Shown here piece by piece: positions 24,729 through 33,643 of a stretch of 43,724 nt of DNA. A program made the position numbers and the translations under genes. The stretch spans positions 52,346-96,069 of the forward strand of contig NZ_JAECZA010000007.1 of the NCBI RefSeq assembly GCF_016056275.1, read 5' to 3'. The stretch's first letter is position 1; each line of letters opens with the position of its first letter. The DNA is from Dendronalium phyllosphericum CENA369. Its GTDB lineage: Bacteria; Cyanobacteriota; Cyanobacteriia; Cyanobacteriales; Nostocaceae. The notes beneath the pieces are model-generated. The model worked only from the letters and a program-made list of their open reading frames with translations. It was not told the origin of the DNA and did not search any database.

Positions 24729-25897
24729 TTGTTTATTAAATGCCCAGAATCAAAAGCAACTGTTTGTGATACGTTTGGCGGCTCGGCATTGCCCTGCATT
24801 TGTACTAATACTCCCTGTTCTCTAAGAGACTTGAGTGCAGCTACAATTTGACTGCGATCGATCCCTAATTCTGCTGCCAAATCAGAGAAACGCCTTCCTG
24901 GAGACTTGCACAAGTAGTTATAGACTTCATACTCGTAAGGTACTCGTTGTTCCAATACAATCTGATTTTGGCTGTCTGGTATTATCTCTGCCGACTGAGA
25001 TTGAGTATTTGTACTATGATACAATTCACGCAAAACCTCTTCCAGTAGCCGAGTTGCTTCCATACGAGGTTGATTTGTGCGAGTAAGCAGGATATCGGCA
25101 CAAATATCTTGGAAGTTAGGCTCTTCAAAGTTTACGGAAATTTCGTGTTCGTGGCAGATTCTAGCGATCATTAGGCAGGAACGTAAGCCACCGCCTTGTC
25201 CAGAGCCAGAGCGACTCCAAAACATCCGCACTAAGCGCACGATTTTGTCTGCTTTCTCAGAATCTATGCCTGTTTTCTGAATTACAATCTCCTGCTGAGT
25301 TAGTTCATCAGGTGGAGGCATATCGATGGTAATAACACGATCCATCAAAGCATCCTGAGTTGCATGGACTCCACAATACTCTTGAGGATTTGATGTTAAG
25401 ATTGCCCGAAACTGAGGATGAACCCGGATATACTCTGCTCGCTGTTGATTTGTTGGCAATACTAACAACCTCTCCTCAAGTACCGAAAGTAAAACGTTAT
25501 TTACCTCCGGGTGCGATCGATTGAATTCGTCGTAAACCAGCGTAAATCCTTCTTTACAAGCTAGAGTTAATCGCGCATCAACCCAGTGTTGTCGGAGTTC
25601 ATCCTCAACTTTGACAACGCTGTGGATGAAGTTATCAACAACCTTTTTACGGGTGTAACCTAACTGATTACCAATCAAGTCTGAGGTTTTAAACTCATCA
25701 TCTCCAAATAAGAGGATGATAGGCTGGTTGAGCAAATCAGCTAGATGCATTGCCAGAGTAGTTTTTCCGACTCCGGCCGCGCCACGTAAATGTACCGAAA
25801 AACCTGACTGTAAATAGCGCAAAGCACGTTGAGCGATGCGTTGAATAGCAGGGGTATTGACAAATCGCTGGGGAGATGCATTTAATACTGTTGTCAA
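24725..25897 (-). CDS. gvpN: gas vesicle AAA+ ATPase GvpN with C-terminal winged helix
   Basis: A MoxR-type AAA+ protein of 390 residues. Walker A is GAAGVGKT at 39-46, and the Walker B region is [11 protein letters not shown] around 118-128. ILTSNPQEY and the [12 protein letters not shown] segment are also typical of GvpN, which acts in vesicle growth. Start is TTG at 25897, backed by GAGGAGGT nine bases upstream; no ATG fits. Residues about 320-372 form a winged-helix-like tail ([20 protein letters not shown], then KSLREQGVL), resembling in layout the tail of the GvpC-like protein. It is the first gene of the minus-strand gas-vesicle operon and diverges from gvpG across 212 bases. Confidence 0.95.
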   Translation of the reverse strand: MTTVLNASPQRFVNTPAIQRIAQRALRYLQSGFSVHLRGAAGVGKTTLAMHLADLLNQPIILLFGDDEFKTSDLIGNQLGYTRKKVVDNFIHSVVKVEDELRQHWVDARLTLACKEGFTLVYDEFNRSHPEVNNVLLSVLEERLLVLPTNQQRAEYIRVHPQFRAILTSNPQEYCGVHATQDALMDRVITIDMPPPDELTQQEIVIQKTGIDSEKADKIVRLVRMFWSRSGSGQGGGLRSCLMIARICHEHEISVNFEEPNFQDICADILLTRTNQPRMEATRLLEEVLRELYHSTNTQSQSAEIIPDSQNQIVLEQRVPYEYEVYNYLCKSPGRRFSDLAAELGIDRSQIVAALKSLREQGVLVQMQGNAEPPNVSQTVAFDSGHLINK

Positions 25898-26109
25898 GCT
25901 CTAAGTACCTCCTCAATATGAATTTTATAAAAAAGTAATTTTTTGTACATCGGATATATAAAATACGGATGTCAATAAGCCTTAACTGGACTCAAATCCC
26001 ACGCATTTTGGCATCAACACAAGATAAGTAATGTTTAATATTTATGTCATCAGCATGATTACGGTCTTGCGAGGACAATTTTAATAAATCCACATGAGTG
26101 TAAACTGAT
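25898..26109. promoter_or_regulatory. divergent promoter region of gvpN and gvpG
   Basis: A 212-base AT-rich spacer between two divergently transcribed gas-vesicle genes, so both promoters are expected here. GAGGAGGT at its left end is the gvpN ribosome-binding site. No confident -35/-10 pair could be assigned. Confidence 0.45.
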
Positions 26110-26361
26110 ATGGTTCTGCGCTTTTTACTATTACCGATTACCGGCCCATTAATGGGTGTAACGTGGCTTGGGGAAAAAATTTTAGAACAAGCGAGTACTG
26201 AAATTGATGATAAAGAAAATCTCAGCAAGCAGCTTCTTGCACTGCAACTTGCTTTTGATATGGGAGAAATTCCGGAAGAAGAGTTTGAAATTCAGGAAGA
26301 AGCCCTTTTATTAGCGATTCTGGAAGCAGAAAAGCAGGAACGCGATCGGACACAAGAGTAA
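26110..26361 (+). CDS. gvpG: gas vesicle protein GvpG
   Basis: An 83-residue protein with the GvpG signature: FLLLPITGPLMGVTWLGEKI at the start, then DDKENLSKQLLALQLAFDMG and an acidic Glu-rich helical tail (IPEEEFEIQEEALLLAI). GvpG is a small accessory gas-vesicle protein. In other cyanobacteria it usually sits in line after gvpF; here it is on the opposite strand, alone, and its downstream side is occupied by a repeat end and an IS66-type element. Genes that often follow it, such as gvpV and gvpW, are not seen. Confidence 0.9.
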   Translation: MVLRFLLLPITGPLMGVTWLGEKILEQASTEIDDKENLSKQLLALQLAFDMGEIPEEEFEIQEEALLLAILEAEKQERDRTQE

Positions 26362-26475
26362 TACCAATTCTCTAAAAGTCGGCTACAGATAGAGCCGCCA
26401 AAATATATTGCCTGCGAGCAGCCTGGACAAGGTATGCTCAATGCTCAAGGCTATACCACATCATGCGGTAGCCAG

Positions 26476-26515
26476 TGGACTAAGCGTTTTCTTTTTATAA
26501 GTCCAGACTTTTTAT
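26476..26515 (+). terminator. possible terminator downstream of gvpG
   Basis: TGGACT (26476) and AGTCCA (26500) can pair around an 18-base loop and are followed by GACTTTTTATT. The stem is short, so this is tentative. Confidence 0.35.
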
Positions 26516-26527
26516 TCGCTATCCAGC

Positions 26528-28034
26528 GTAAGGATTCAGGTGGAACCTAGTTGACAAAGGAGACAGGAGTGCGAGAGCATCACTGTCATAAGCCAAAAGA
26601 CAGTAAAAGCCATTCCAGAAGAAGAACTAAACCAATTGTCAAAGGAACAGTTGGTAGAAATTATCAAGGCGTTGCAAGAGGAAGTAGCACGGCTCAAACA
26701 AAGCTTAAAAATTGACAGTAAAACTTCATCAAAACCGCCATCTGGGGACATCTACAAAAAGAGCGAAAACAAAAAAGCACCACCTCAAGAGGAATCAAAT
26801 AATCCCAAGAGAAAACCAGGCGGGCAACCAGGACATCAGGGGAAAACTCGTAAAGGTTTTGGCAGAGTAGATCGTTATGAAATCTTACGACCATTGAATT
26901 GTGTCTGTTGTGGTAATAAAGGGTTTGCATCTGTGGCAGTAAAAGTAGAAAAACACTCAGTAGCGCAATTAGTGGAAAATCCCATCGAAATAGTGGAGTA
27001 TCAACGCCAAACCGATGTGTGTGAGTGCTGTGGAAATTTACAAACAGCGCAATGGCCACAAGACATCATCCCCGGACAAGATTTAGGGATGAGATTACAG
27101 GCGTTTTTAGGATGGGCAAATAATTATGCACATATGCCCTATGAGAAACAACAAGAAATGCTTTGGGAACTTGGGCAGATTGATATTGGGTTAGGAACTT
27201 TAGTAGCAACCAATGAACGAATACAACAAGCAATTGAACCGAGTGTTAGCGAATTAAGTAGTTGGGTAAAACAGACACAACCTAATATTCATGTGGACGA
27301 AACGCCTTGGTCAGTTAAAGGAGTCAAAGAATGGTTGTGGGTAGTGGCTAATTCTGAGTTCTGTTTATTTACAGCGGCTGATACTCGCAAAGCGAGCAGA
27401 ATTATCAGCAATTTTAGGAACTCAATATCAAGGCGTAATTATCAGCGACGATTGAGCGTGTTTACAATGGCTATCCAGTTTTTGCCCAGCAGAAATGTTT
27501 GGCTCATCTACGTCGTCACTTCAAACAATTAATTCAAATTCCAGGTCTTCACAACCAAGCTATCGGTGAAGCTTTTATTGATTTAATTGATGAAGCCTTT
27601 AAAAATTACGCCCAATGGGTTGAAACTCTTGACTCCACTAGTTACAACGATTGGGTCAATCAATTCAAACCTAAATTACAACTAACGCTCAATCAGTGGA
27701 TTAACTTGGCAGGGGCTACAGCAGGAAACCTTTTGCGCTCTTTACGCGATAAAGCACATCAGTGGTGGTATTTTCTTGACTACCCTGAGATTCCTCCTGA
27801 TAACAATCAGGCCGAACGATCGCTTCGTTTGGCTGTGACAAAACGTAAAGTTAGTGGTGGCTCCCGTTCGATGCAGAGGTTTCAACACACTGCTAATTTG
27901 TTGACGGTGGTGCAAACCTGTCGTCGTCAAGGCAGGTCTGTAATTGATTTTTTTGTACAAGCATTACTAGCTGACTCTAATAATTGTCTGTCTCGCCCTT
28001 CTTTGCTTCCGCAATATTAGACCTGAATCCTTAC
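26528..28034 (+). mobile_element. IS66-family insertion sequence (defective)
   Basis: The ends GTAAGGATTCAGGT (26528-26541) and ACCTGAATCCTTAC (28021-28034) are perfect 14-base inverted repeats beginning GTAA, as is usual for IS66. The 1507-base element contains one transposase gene. The flanking eight bases (TATCCAGC left, CTTACTTC right) do not match, so no target duplication is preserved. Confidence 0.9.
26636..28020 (+). pseudogene. IS66-family transposase, two frameshifts
   Basis: The N-terminal part has the leucine-rich start, the SSKPPSGD and KRKPGGQPGHQGKTR motifs, and a zinc-binding pair of CxxC motifs. HVDETPWSV holds the first catalytic Asp. The frame is then lost twice. One extra base after the AADTRKAS codons (near 27399) shifts reading to LSAILGTQYQGVIISDD. 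A second shift near 27453 leads to VYNGYPVFAQQKCLAHLRRH and the end, including DNNQAERSLR with the catalytic Glu. The first usable start seen is TTG at 26636. The product is not made as one chain, so the element is probably inactive. A single family-type transposase gene is seen, without tnpA/tnpB helpers. Confidence 0.88.
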
Positions 28035-28145
28035 CTTACTTCTTTGAACAGGTACTTTGTACTCTGCACAATATTCATCTATGAGGGCAACTGTTGGGTG
28101 AGCATCTCTTGCTAAGTGTTTCAGGATTTGGAACTCTACATCCAT
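28035..28145 (-). pseudogene. 5' remnant of an IS701-type transposase
   Basis: From ATG at 28145 the minus strand encodes MDVEFQILKHLARDAHPTVA then LIDEYCAEYK, the characteristic start of IS701-family (IS4-like) transposases common in Nostocales. After about 37 codons the frame runs into the right end of the IS66 element and stops at 28017. The rest of the transposase is not present left of the IS66 element, so this side was truncated by insertion plus deletion. Confidence 0.75.
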
Positions 28146-28296
28146 TGCCCCACTTACCTTTCAGGGTTTTCTTTTTTCTTCTTTTATTCAGAATACCCGG
28201 AAAGTGACAGAAAAGGGATAGTTACTAGTAATTATTGTTTACTCCCTCAGCTTAACAAGAATGACATTCCACTTGAAACCCTTAATCTGACTGAGT

Positions 28297-29496
28297 TTAT
28301 GCAACAGTGCCCCCTTCAGACTGTAAATTTATCGTCTGTTTGCGTTTCCAAGCAAAATGTAGGATATTTATGCCTAACTCTTGAGCAGTTCTGATGTCAG
28401 TTCGCGATCGCTGCAATTGTTCGTCCAAACCCCATAATCCGCCCAGATTGCCGATCGCTAGAATAATTCCGCCGCCAGATAACAGTTGAATTCTAGTTCC
28501 ATCCATTATTGGCAACGCAGAAAATAGAAACGGCTTTATCCGCAAGGGATGGTCGCGCCGAGCTTCTTGTAAAGACTTCAGTGGTGTTTGTAAATGTTGA
28601 GCTATTGTCTGGACTGATTGAATCAGTTCTGTACTCTGGGCGGGGGCATCGACCAGCAAAGTGCCTCCTGATTTCAGGTAGCTTGAAAGCTTCGAGAATT
28701 GAAGGTTATTTAGCGATAAACCCTGATGCCCAGTTAGATATAGCAGTTCGTAAGGATGGAGATCTCCATCCAAAGTGGCTCGCTCAACGGTTTCTGCACC
28801 TTTTAAGGATGGATAAATATCTTCAACTGCGCGCAGTAAGTAGGTGAGATTGAAAAAATTTCGGCTACAGTCTTCATCATCGGTGTTGATTTCAGCAATT
28901 TGAACTAAGCCTTGGGGTCTTGCCTGCGCTTGACGGCGATAACGCAAGTCTAAATCGCCGTATCCCGGAAAAAAGACATCGGCAGGTGTGCGGAGCAATT
29001 CCTGCTGGGACGATCGCAACAGGATGCGACAAAGCTCCACTTCTGACCGCTCAGGGGGACGGCTTCTCTCGTCAATTCTGAAGGTTTCCTGTACGACTTC
29101 GCGATCGGGACTTACCCCCAACCGATCGGGATCTCGATACTGAGCAACCAAATAAACAGTGACAGGTTCCGACTCCTTTAACTCGGTTGCGATCCGAAAA
29201 TTGATTTGATGGGGCACGACAATCGGATTTCCTTCTAAATCGATGGCAATTCCTGGCTGAATTTGCACCCAGCGATTGTCTCGATATTGAGCGGCAACTT
29301 CTTCTGGGGCTGGAATTACCCGTACTCCTAACCCGCAAACAATCCCTGGCTGATTGATTGACTGATAGTGAAGATTTTGGCGTTTGCGCTGATAGTCATG
29401 GGCGCGTTGCCAACGCTCGGCAGTTAAGAGCAAACCATCTCTAACTTGTTGGCGTTGCATAGGAGCGATCGCTGGGTTGGGAAAAGGATGAGTCAT
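28297..29496 (-). CDS. DUF4159-type protein of the phage-tail-like cluster
   Basis: A 399-residue protein. Residues about 1-200 hold a region with YRDNRWVQIQPGIAIDLEG and VTVYLVAQYRDP, beta-rich and similar to tail-associated proteins. Residues about 205-385 match the DUF4159 pattern: NFFNLTYLLRAVEDIYPSLK, YELLYLTGHQGLSL, LSSYLKSGGTLLVDAP and the C-terminal NLGGLWGL. The fold is glutamine-amidotransferase-like but without an evident catalytic Cys. No signal peptide is seen. It is last in a minus-strand operon with three baseplate genes, 76 bases after tail protein I, so a structural or accessory role in a contractile injection system is inferred. The exact role is unknown. Confidence 0.7.
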   Translation of the reverse strand: MTHPFPNPAIAPMQRQQVRDGLLLTAERWQRAHDYQRKRQNLHYQSINQPGIVCGLGVRVIPAPEEVAAQYRDNRWVQIQPGIAIDLEGNPIVVPHQINFRIATELKESEPVTVYLVAQYRDPDRLGVSPDREVVQETFRIDERSRPPERSEVELCRILLRSSQQELLRTPADVFFPGYGDLDLRYRRQAQARPQGLVQIAEINTDDEDCSRNFFNLTYLLRAVEDIYPSLKGAETVERATLDGDLHPYELLYLTGHQGLSLNNLQFSKLSSYLKSGGTLLVDAPAQSTELIQSVQTIAQHLQTPLKSLQEARRDHPLRIKPFLFSALPIMDGTRIQLLSGGGIILAIGNLGGLWGLDEQLQRSRTDIRTAQELGINILHFAWKRKQTINLQSEGGTVA

Positions 29497-29572
29497 AAAG
29501 ATATTTGCAATTCAATACAATAATTAGGTTGAATAAGTTTTAGGTGAATGCTTAACAACGAGCTGTTTTTAT

Positions 29573-30682
29573 CTAGTCTGTTTCTATCCGCAGGCTGTAA
29601 GAGCAGAATGCAGGTTTCTCTTGCTCGATTATTCGCCGGACAAGCTGCTCGTCGATTGGGCTGTTCGGCTGGGCGCGCAAGCGTACATCAAAGTGATAGG
29701 GCTTACCACCGCCAATAATCGCATCTTCTCCCACATGGGCTAATCCAAATACACATCCTTGACCAAAGGGTTCGGTGATGCTGATTGATTTATCTTCTTC
29801 TCGGTCAATTTGTTCGTCGAGCGGTAAACCCGTATATAAATGTAGATAGAATCGAAGTCCCTTACGGGTTCCGCGACAGCGATAAATTTCTACGGCGCGT
29901 CGAATCAGCCGCCTTTGATGGATTAAATCTAGCTGTGCATCAATTGGCCAGTCTACCCAGTGAGCTAAAAACGGCAGGAGCGCTTGAGGTGCAGTCAAAG
30001 GGTCTAGATGCGCCCACATTGAAGTGAAGCTATTCACTACCGGATCGAACGCTTGCTCGAAAATTTTGATGAAGCGATGAATGTAGTCAACTTCTTGATA
30101 AACTATCGGCAAAAAAGTAGTATAAGTACTCTGCGGTCGAACATTTAGCTCAAAGTTGGATTCTTGTATCGGATTTAGACTTGACCCTTGACTCAGGCTC
30201 AGACAACCTCGAAAGTTGAGTTGCTTTTCCTTACTCCCCTCAAGGGCATCTTGCCCCTCAAAAAAATCGTCAGGAATCAGAAACCATAAGTCAGCATGTC
30301 TGCTTTTCTTAGCAGCTACTTCTAGCGTTACCAAGTCGATGGCAGCCCCCATTGCAGTGTTTGACGTTTGCGCCACTGAGTTCTGCTCTGGGGCCGTCCC
30401 GAATTGAGGCGCGGTTTTAACATCCGTTTGCACCTGACACCATTCCAAAGGAAACGTCCCATCTAGCTTTAAGGTGAGGTGTTGAGGTTGAGACTCCCAG
30501 TTTTTAATCTCAAGGGCAACCCGACAGAGTTCTCCTGGATGAACCACAATTTCAGATTGGAGTTGTGAGCCTTCTGTGGCTTCAGTTCCCAGCATCCGAC
30601 TACCCCCTTGGGAGGTGGTTGCAGAAATCTGCATCGGAGAAATCTGAAGACTAATTGATTTGGAGGTCAGTGCTGGCATCAT
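29573..30682 (-). CDS. phage tail protein I-like baseplate component
   Basis: A 369-residue protein. The C-terminal half has the pattern of tail-protein-I domains in contractile injection systems: FLPIVYQEVDYIHRFIKIFE, SMWAHLDPLTAPQALLPFLA, HWVDWPIDA, RRLIRRAVEIYRCRGTRKGL and RFYLHLYTG. The N-terminal half (about 1-180) is a beta-rich region without a recognised match. Tail protein I joins the baseplate wedge. It starts three bases after the stop of the gpJ-like gene, so translation is coupled. Confidence 0.85.
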   Translation of the reverse strand: MMPALTSKSISLQISPMQISATTSQGGSRMLGTEATEGSQLQSEIVVHPGELCRVALEIKNWESQPQHLTLKLDGTFPLEWCQVQTDVKTAPQFGTAPEQNSVAQTSNTAMGAAIDLVTLEVAAKKSRHADLWFLIPDDFFEGQDALEGSKEKQLNFRGCLSLSQGSSLNPIQESNFELNVRPQSTYTTFLPIVYQEVDYIHRFIKIFEQAFDPVVNSFTSMWAHLDPLTAPQALLPFLAHWVDWPIDAQLDLIHQRRLIRRAVEIYRCRGTRKGLRFYLHLYTGLPLDEQIDREEDKSISITEPFGQGCVFGLAHVGEDAIIGGGKPYHFDVRLRAQPNSPIDEQLVRRIIEQEKPAFCSYSLRIETD

Positions 30683-30685
30683 ACC

Positions 30686-32896
30686 CTAAATCCTCACCGC
30701 AGATTGGTCTGTCAGAACATTCACAACATGTCCTGTGCGCGCCTGCGGATCTGCCCAGGAGCAGAATAAACCCAAGGAGCCGGGATCTATATAGTTTACA
30801 GGCGTTGTTTGCCGCTCCCAAGATTCTCCATTTTTTTGAATAGGAAACAGTAAAATAGCGCCCAAATATTGAATTCCTGCTATTTGCTGAAGGAGAGCCA
30901 TTATGTCTGACGGATAAAGGGGGCGACCAAAGGGCCAGCCCGTCATCTCTGGGCCGCCAGTTAAAGGATTGAGGTAGCGATAGAGCGCGATTTTGAGTTT
31001 TTGGATAATCTCGGCCTGAGCGCTTGGGTTCTTATAGGCAGGCTCTAAGGTGACTTCGGCTTGAACCGATATGCCCACATAGTTAGGCTGCTCTAGCTGT
31101 ACCTGAATCCCTAGCAAACGTCTTTCGTCTAAATAGTGCAAGACCCGATCGCGCAGAGCCGAATTTAAATTAAAGTTTTCTGGAGCAATCCCGCGTCCTA
31201 AGTCAATCAAATCGGTATTGGCTTGAGGTACAACGCACACGCTGACGCTCCCAGCGGTTTGATTTGCGGACATCGGTAAGGTCAAGGCACGGGCTAAAGC
31301 CCCGCCGCTGCCTTTGAGAGTTAAGGCTTCAAAATCAGCAGCCGTGATGGCTCGGTCGTGCGATCGCAGCATCTGCGGCGCTCTCAAGACGGCTCGTTCT
31401 AAAGACTCGGCATCAGCACCATTGACGGCAGCATGATGATTGGTCACGCGGTCTATATAAGGAATTGCCGTCTTCATAAAACTTAGCTTGTTCGCCTGCA
31501 CGTTTCCTTGTTTACCGCCCCCAGTACGATAGGTAAACATAATCTCAGCACCACGGGGAGGAATTGCCCCATACTGTTGCTCAATCATTTGCTCGTGCAG
31601 GTCTCGACTGGGCGATCGCTCTGCTGGTAGTACTTGCTGTTGATAAGCACGAGTTTGGGTTTGCTTTTTCAGCGTTTGAGGTTCGCGGATCAACGGGCCA
31701 AACTGAATAGTACCTGCCAAGGCATCAACGACATAATGCCGATCTTGGGGGGTTGAGTCAGCAAAGTCTTCCACCTCCTGCCAAATTTCGGGAGGCTTCC
31801 CTAGGGGAAGAATAAGCAGTTGCTCCCCTCCCCGACGCTCTAGAATGGGTGCAGTCTCAATTTCAAAGCTCTGCCCTGGCTTGCCGTTGCTGATACCTAA
31901 TATTTCCTCCTCTACCAGAACGCACTGATTAGCCTGCACCGATCCGCCAATGGAACGCATGGCAATTGTTTTAATCCGAGGAGAATTTGCATATCCTGGC
32001 TGGCGATTGCTAAATTCGCTGAGGGTGCAGCGAAGCCAACGACCTCGATAGGCAGCAAAACTGGCTGTAGGCCAGCGTTCGGGCAGATGTAGAATTACAT
32101 CACCACTCTGCTCGAAGCTATCGTCATCTCCCGCATTCTCATCAAAGCTAAAGCCATTGGTGGTGTCGTCTGCTTCCCGCAAGAGTACCTTTACCCATGA
32201 TTCGCCGTCCCAGGCTTCCCAACTACGGGGAGGATGCTTTGGATTGATGCCTGTAGGCGTACCTTGCGCTCCTGTGAAGGCGATCGCCAACACATTTCCT
32301 TCTAAGCTGGTATCAGGTTCAATTACGAGATAAAAGCTATTGCCAGACTGCGGCTTTTGCGGAAATAGTTCAAATTCGTGAGTTACTGTAAGACCGTCAT
32401 GTTGACGATGCCATTGTTCGGTGCGATCGTGGAGCGATTGAGGAGTATTACCTGCATCTGGTGCGGACAATATATGTTTTATAGTCGGTTGAGCGATTAT
32501 CAGGTCTCGATCGGTAGTAAAAATGATAGCTTCTTGAGTTTCAGTGCGCTCTGTTGCCACCTCTGTTCCGCGTGGGATGGTATAGTTTTCCAAAAAATGA
32601 GTGCTGAGGTAGAAAGTCAGCCTGACTTGAGCCGGAGTCGGCGGCTGTAAACGGATTCCCAATAGTTCTAGAAAAGCTACATAGTTTTTGCGGGGAATCT
32701 GATTGAATCGCATCAGCATCTGGTCAGTCAGCCAAGCAAATAGCTCGACCAGGGTAATCCCAGGATCGCTAATATTATGGTCAGTCCACTCCGGACAATA
32801 GCGGGGAATACGTAATAGGCATTCTTCTACTAAATCGTCAAAGTTGCGATCGTCCAGTCGAGAACTGGGAAGCCGAGGTAAAAAGTCAAAGTTCAC
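30686..32896 (-). CDS. gpJ-like baseplate assembly protein
   Basis: A 736-residue protein of the 'putative baseplate assembly protein' family (P2 gpJ / T4 gp6 related). Its N-terminus is diagnostic: DDRNFDDLVEECLLRIPRYC, PEWTDHNISDPGITLVELFA, WLTDQMLMRFNQIP. Near the C-terminus GWPFGRPLYPSDIMALLQ is also typical. It forms the baseplate wedge with gp25 and tail protein I. Start is GTG at 32896, with AGGTGGAG upstream; it overlaps the gp25 stop by 11 bases. Confidence 0.9.
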   Translation of the reverse strand: MNFDFLPRLPSSRLDDRNFDDLVEECLLRIPRYCPEWTDHNISDPGITLVELFAWLTDQMLMRFNQIPRKNYVAFLELLGIRLQPPTPAQVRLTFYLSTHFLENYTIPRGTEVATERTETQEAIIFTTDRDLIIAQPTIKHILSAPDAGNTPQSLHDRTEQWHRQHDGLTVTHEFELFPQKPQSGNSFYLVIEPDTSLEGNVLAIAFTGAQGTPTGINPKHPPRSWEAWDGESWVKVLLREADDTTNGFSFDENAGDDDSFEQSGDVILHLPERWPTASFAAYRGRWLRCTLSEFSNRQPGYANSPRIKTIAMRSIGGSVQANQCVLVEEEILGISNGKPGQSFEIETAPILERRGGEQLLILPLGKPPEIWQEVEDFADSTPQDRHYVVDALAGTIQFGPLIREPQTLKKQTQTRAYQQQVLPAERSPSRDLHEQMIEQQYGAIPPRGAEIMFTYRTGGGKQGNVQANKLSFMKTAIPYIDRVTNHHAAVNGADAESLERAVLRAPQMLRSHDRAITAADFEALTLKGSGGALARALTLPMSANQTAGSVSVCVVPQANTDLIDLGRGIAPENFNLNSALRDRVLHYLDERRLLGIQVQLEQPNYVGISVQAEVTLEPAYKNPSAQAEIIQKLKIALYRYLNPLTGGPEMTGWPFGRPLYPSDIMALLQQIAGIQYLGAILLFPIQKNGESWERQTTPVNYIDPGSLGLFCSWADPQARTGHVVNVLTDQSAVRI

Positions 32897-33308
32897 TATT
32901 CTCCACCTCTGAAACTAAATAGAACGGATAAACAAAACTGTAGGGGTCGGGATAAGATTTGAGACGATAGTCAATGCTGATATTAACGCGTCCAGCAGTG
33001 TCGGGATCTGCACGAACTTCATCAACGTCAATTCGAGGCTCCCATTTTTGTAATGCTTCCAGTACGTAAATGCGAATTCTGAGTAAAGTATCGTTATTTA
33101 AGGGGGCAAAAGCTAGTTCTGATAGGCGACAACCAAAATCAGGACGGTAGACACGTTCGCCTAAATCAGTACGCAAAATTAACCAGATTGCCTCTTTGAC
33201 TTTCTGAGCTTCAGCACTTAGCTTTAGTCCTCCCTGCACATTGCTTTGCAATGGGAAAGATAAGCCTGTACCTAAATACTTTGGCTGCTCGTCTGTTAGG
33301 TTTACCAT
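32886..33308 (-). CDS. gp25/GPW-family baseplate protein
   Basis: A 140-residue lysozyme-like baseplate wedge protein of the gp25 family. Visible motifs are YLGTGLSFPLQ, VKEAIWLILRTDLGERVYRP, DFGCRLSELAFAPLN and RIRIYVLEALQKWEPRI. It initiates sheath assembly in contractile tails. It is the first gene of the four-gene minus-strand operon. Sheath, tube, spike and AAA+ genes of the system are not in this window. Confidence 0.93.
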   Translation of the reverse strand: MVNLTDEQPKYLGTGLSFPLQSNVQGGLKLSAEAQKVKEAIWLILRTDLGERVYRPDFGCRLSELAFAPLNNDTLLRIRIYVLEALQKWEPRIDVDEVRADPDTAGRVNISIDYRLKSYPDPYSFVYPFYLVSEVENSEL

Positions 33309-33643
33309 GCTTATTGTCCCTAAAATTCAGGTATAAGTTTAGGATATCTGGCGATCGCACAAATTTTATCAGCCGAAGGTCTATATGCTTAGAAAAGGGC
33401 TGAAATTACCCTATAAATGTACCCTAAAACTAAAATCTAAATGCTCAAGCTAAACAATAATATGAATTAAAAGAAACTAACTTAAAGTCGCAATGAAATT
33501 GTTTGCTCAAGAGCTACGCTCTTATGGACTGTTATGTGAGCAGTAGGCAACAAGATATTCTCAGTCATCACTGTGTACTAGTAATAGAAAAGCTTTTTTG
33601 TATCATACAACCTTAGTAATTAATCAGTATAAGGATACATAAA
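33309..33643. other. divergent spacer with a double hairpin
   Basis: A spacer of 335 bases between the baseplate operon and the BMT5-like gene. At 33504-33542 TGCTCA and TGAGCA enclose AAGAGC-TAC-GCTCTT, a perfect six-base hairpin. This may be a regulatory structure. Promoters for both directions are expected but were not resolved. AAGGA eight bases before 33644 is the ribosome-binding site of the plus-strand gene. Confidence 0.45.

Noticed and set aside
28297-33308. Complete prophage
   Set aside because: Only baseplate/tail-type genes are present, with no capsid, terminase, portal, integrase or lysis genes; a contractile injection system fits better.
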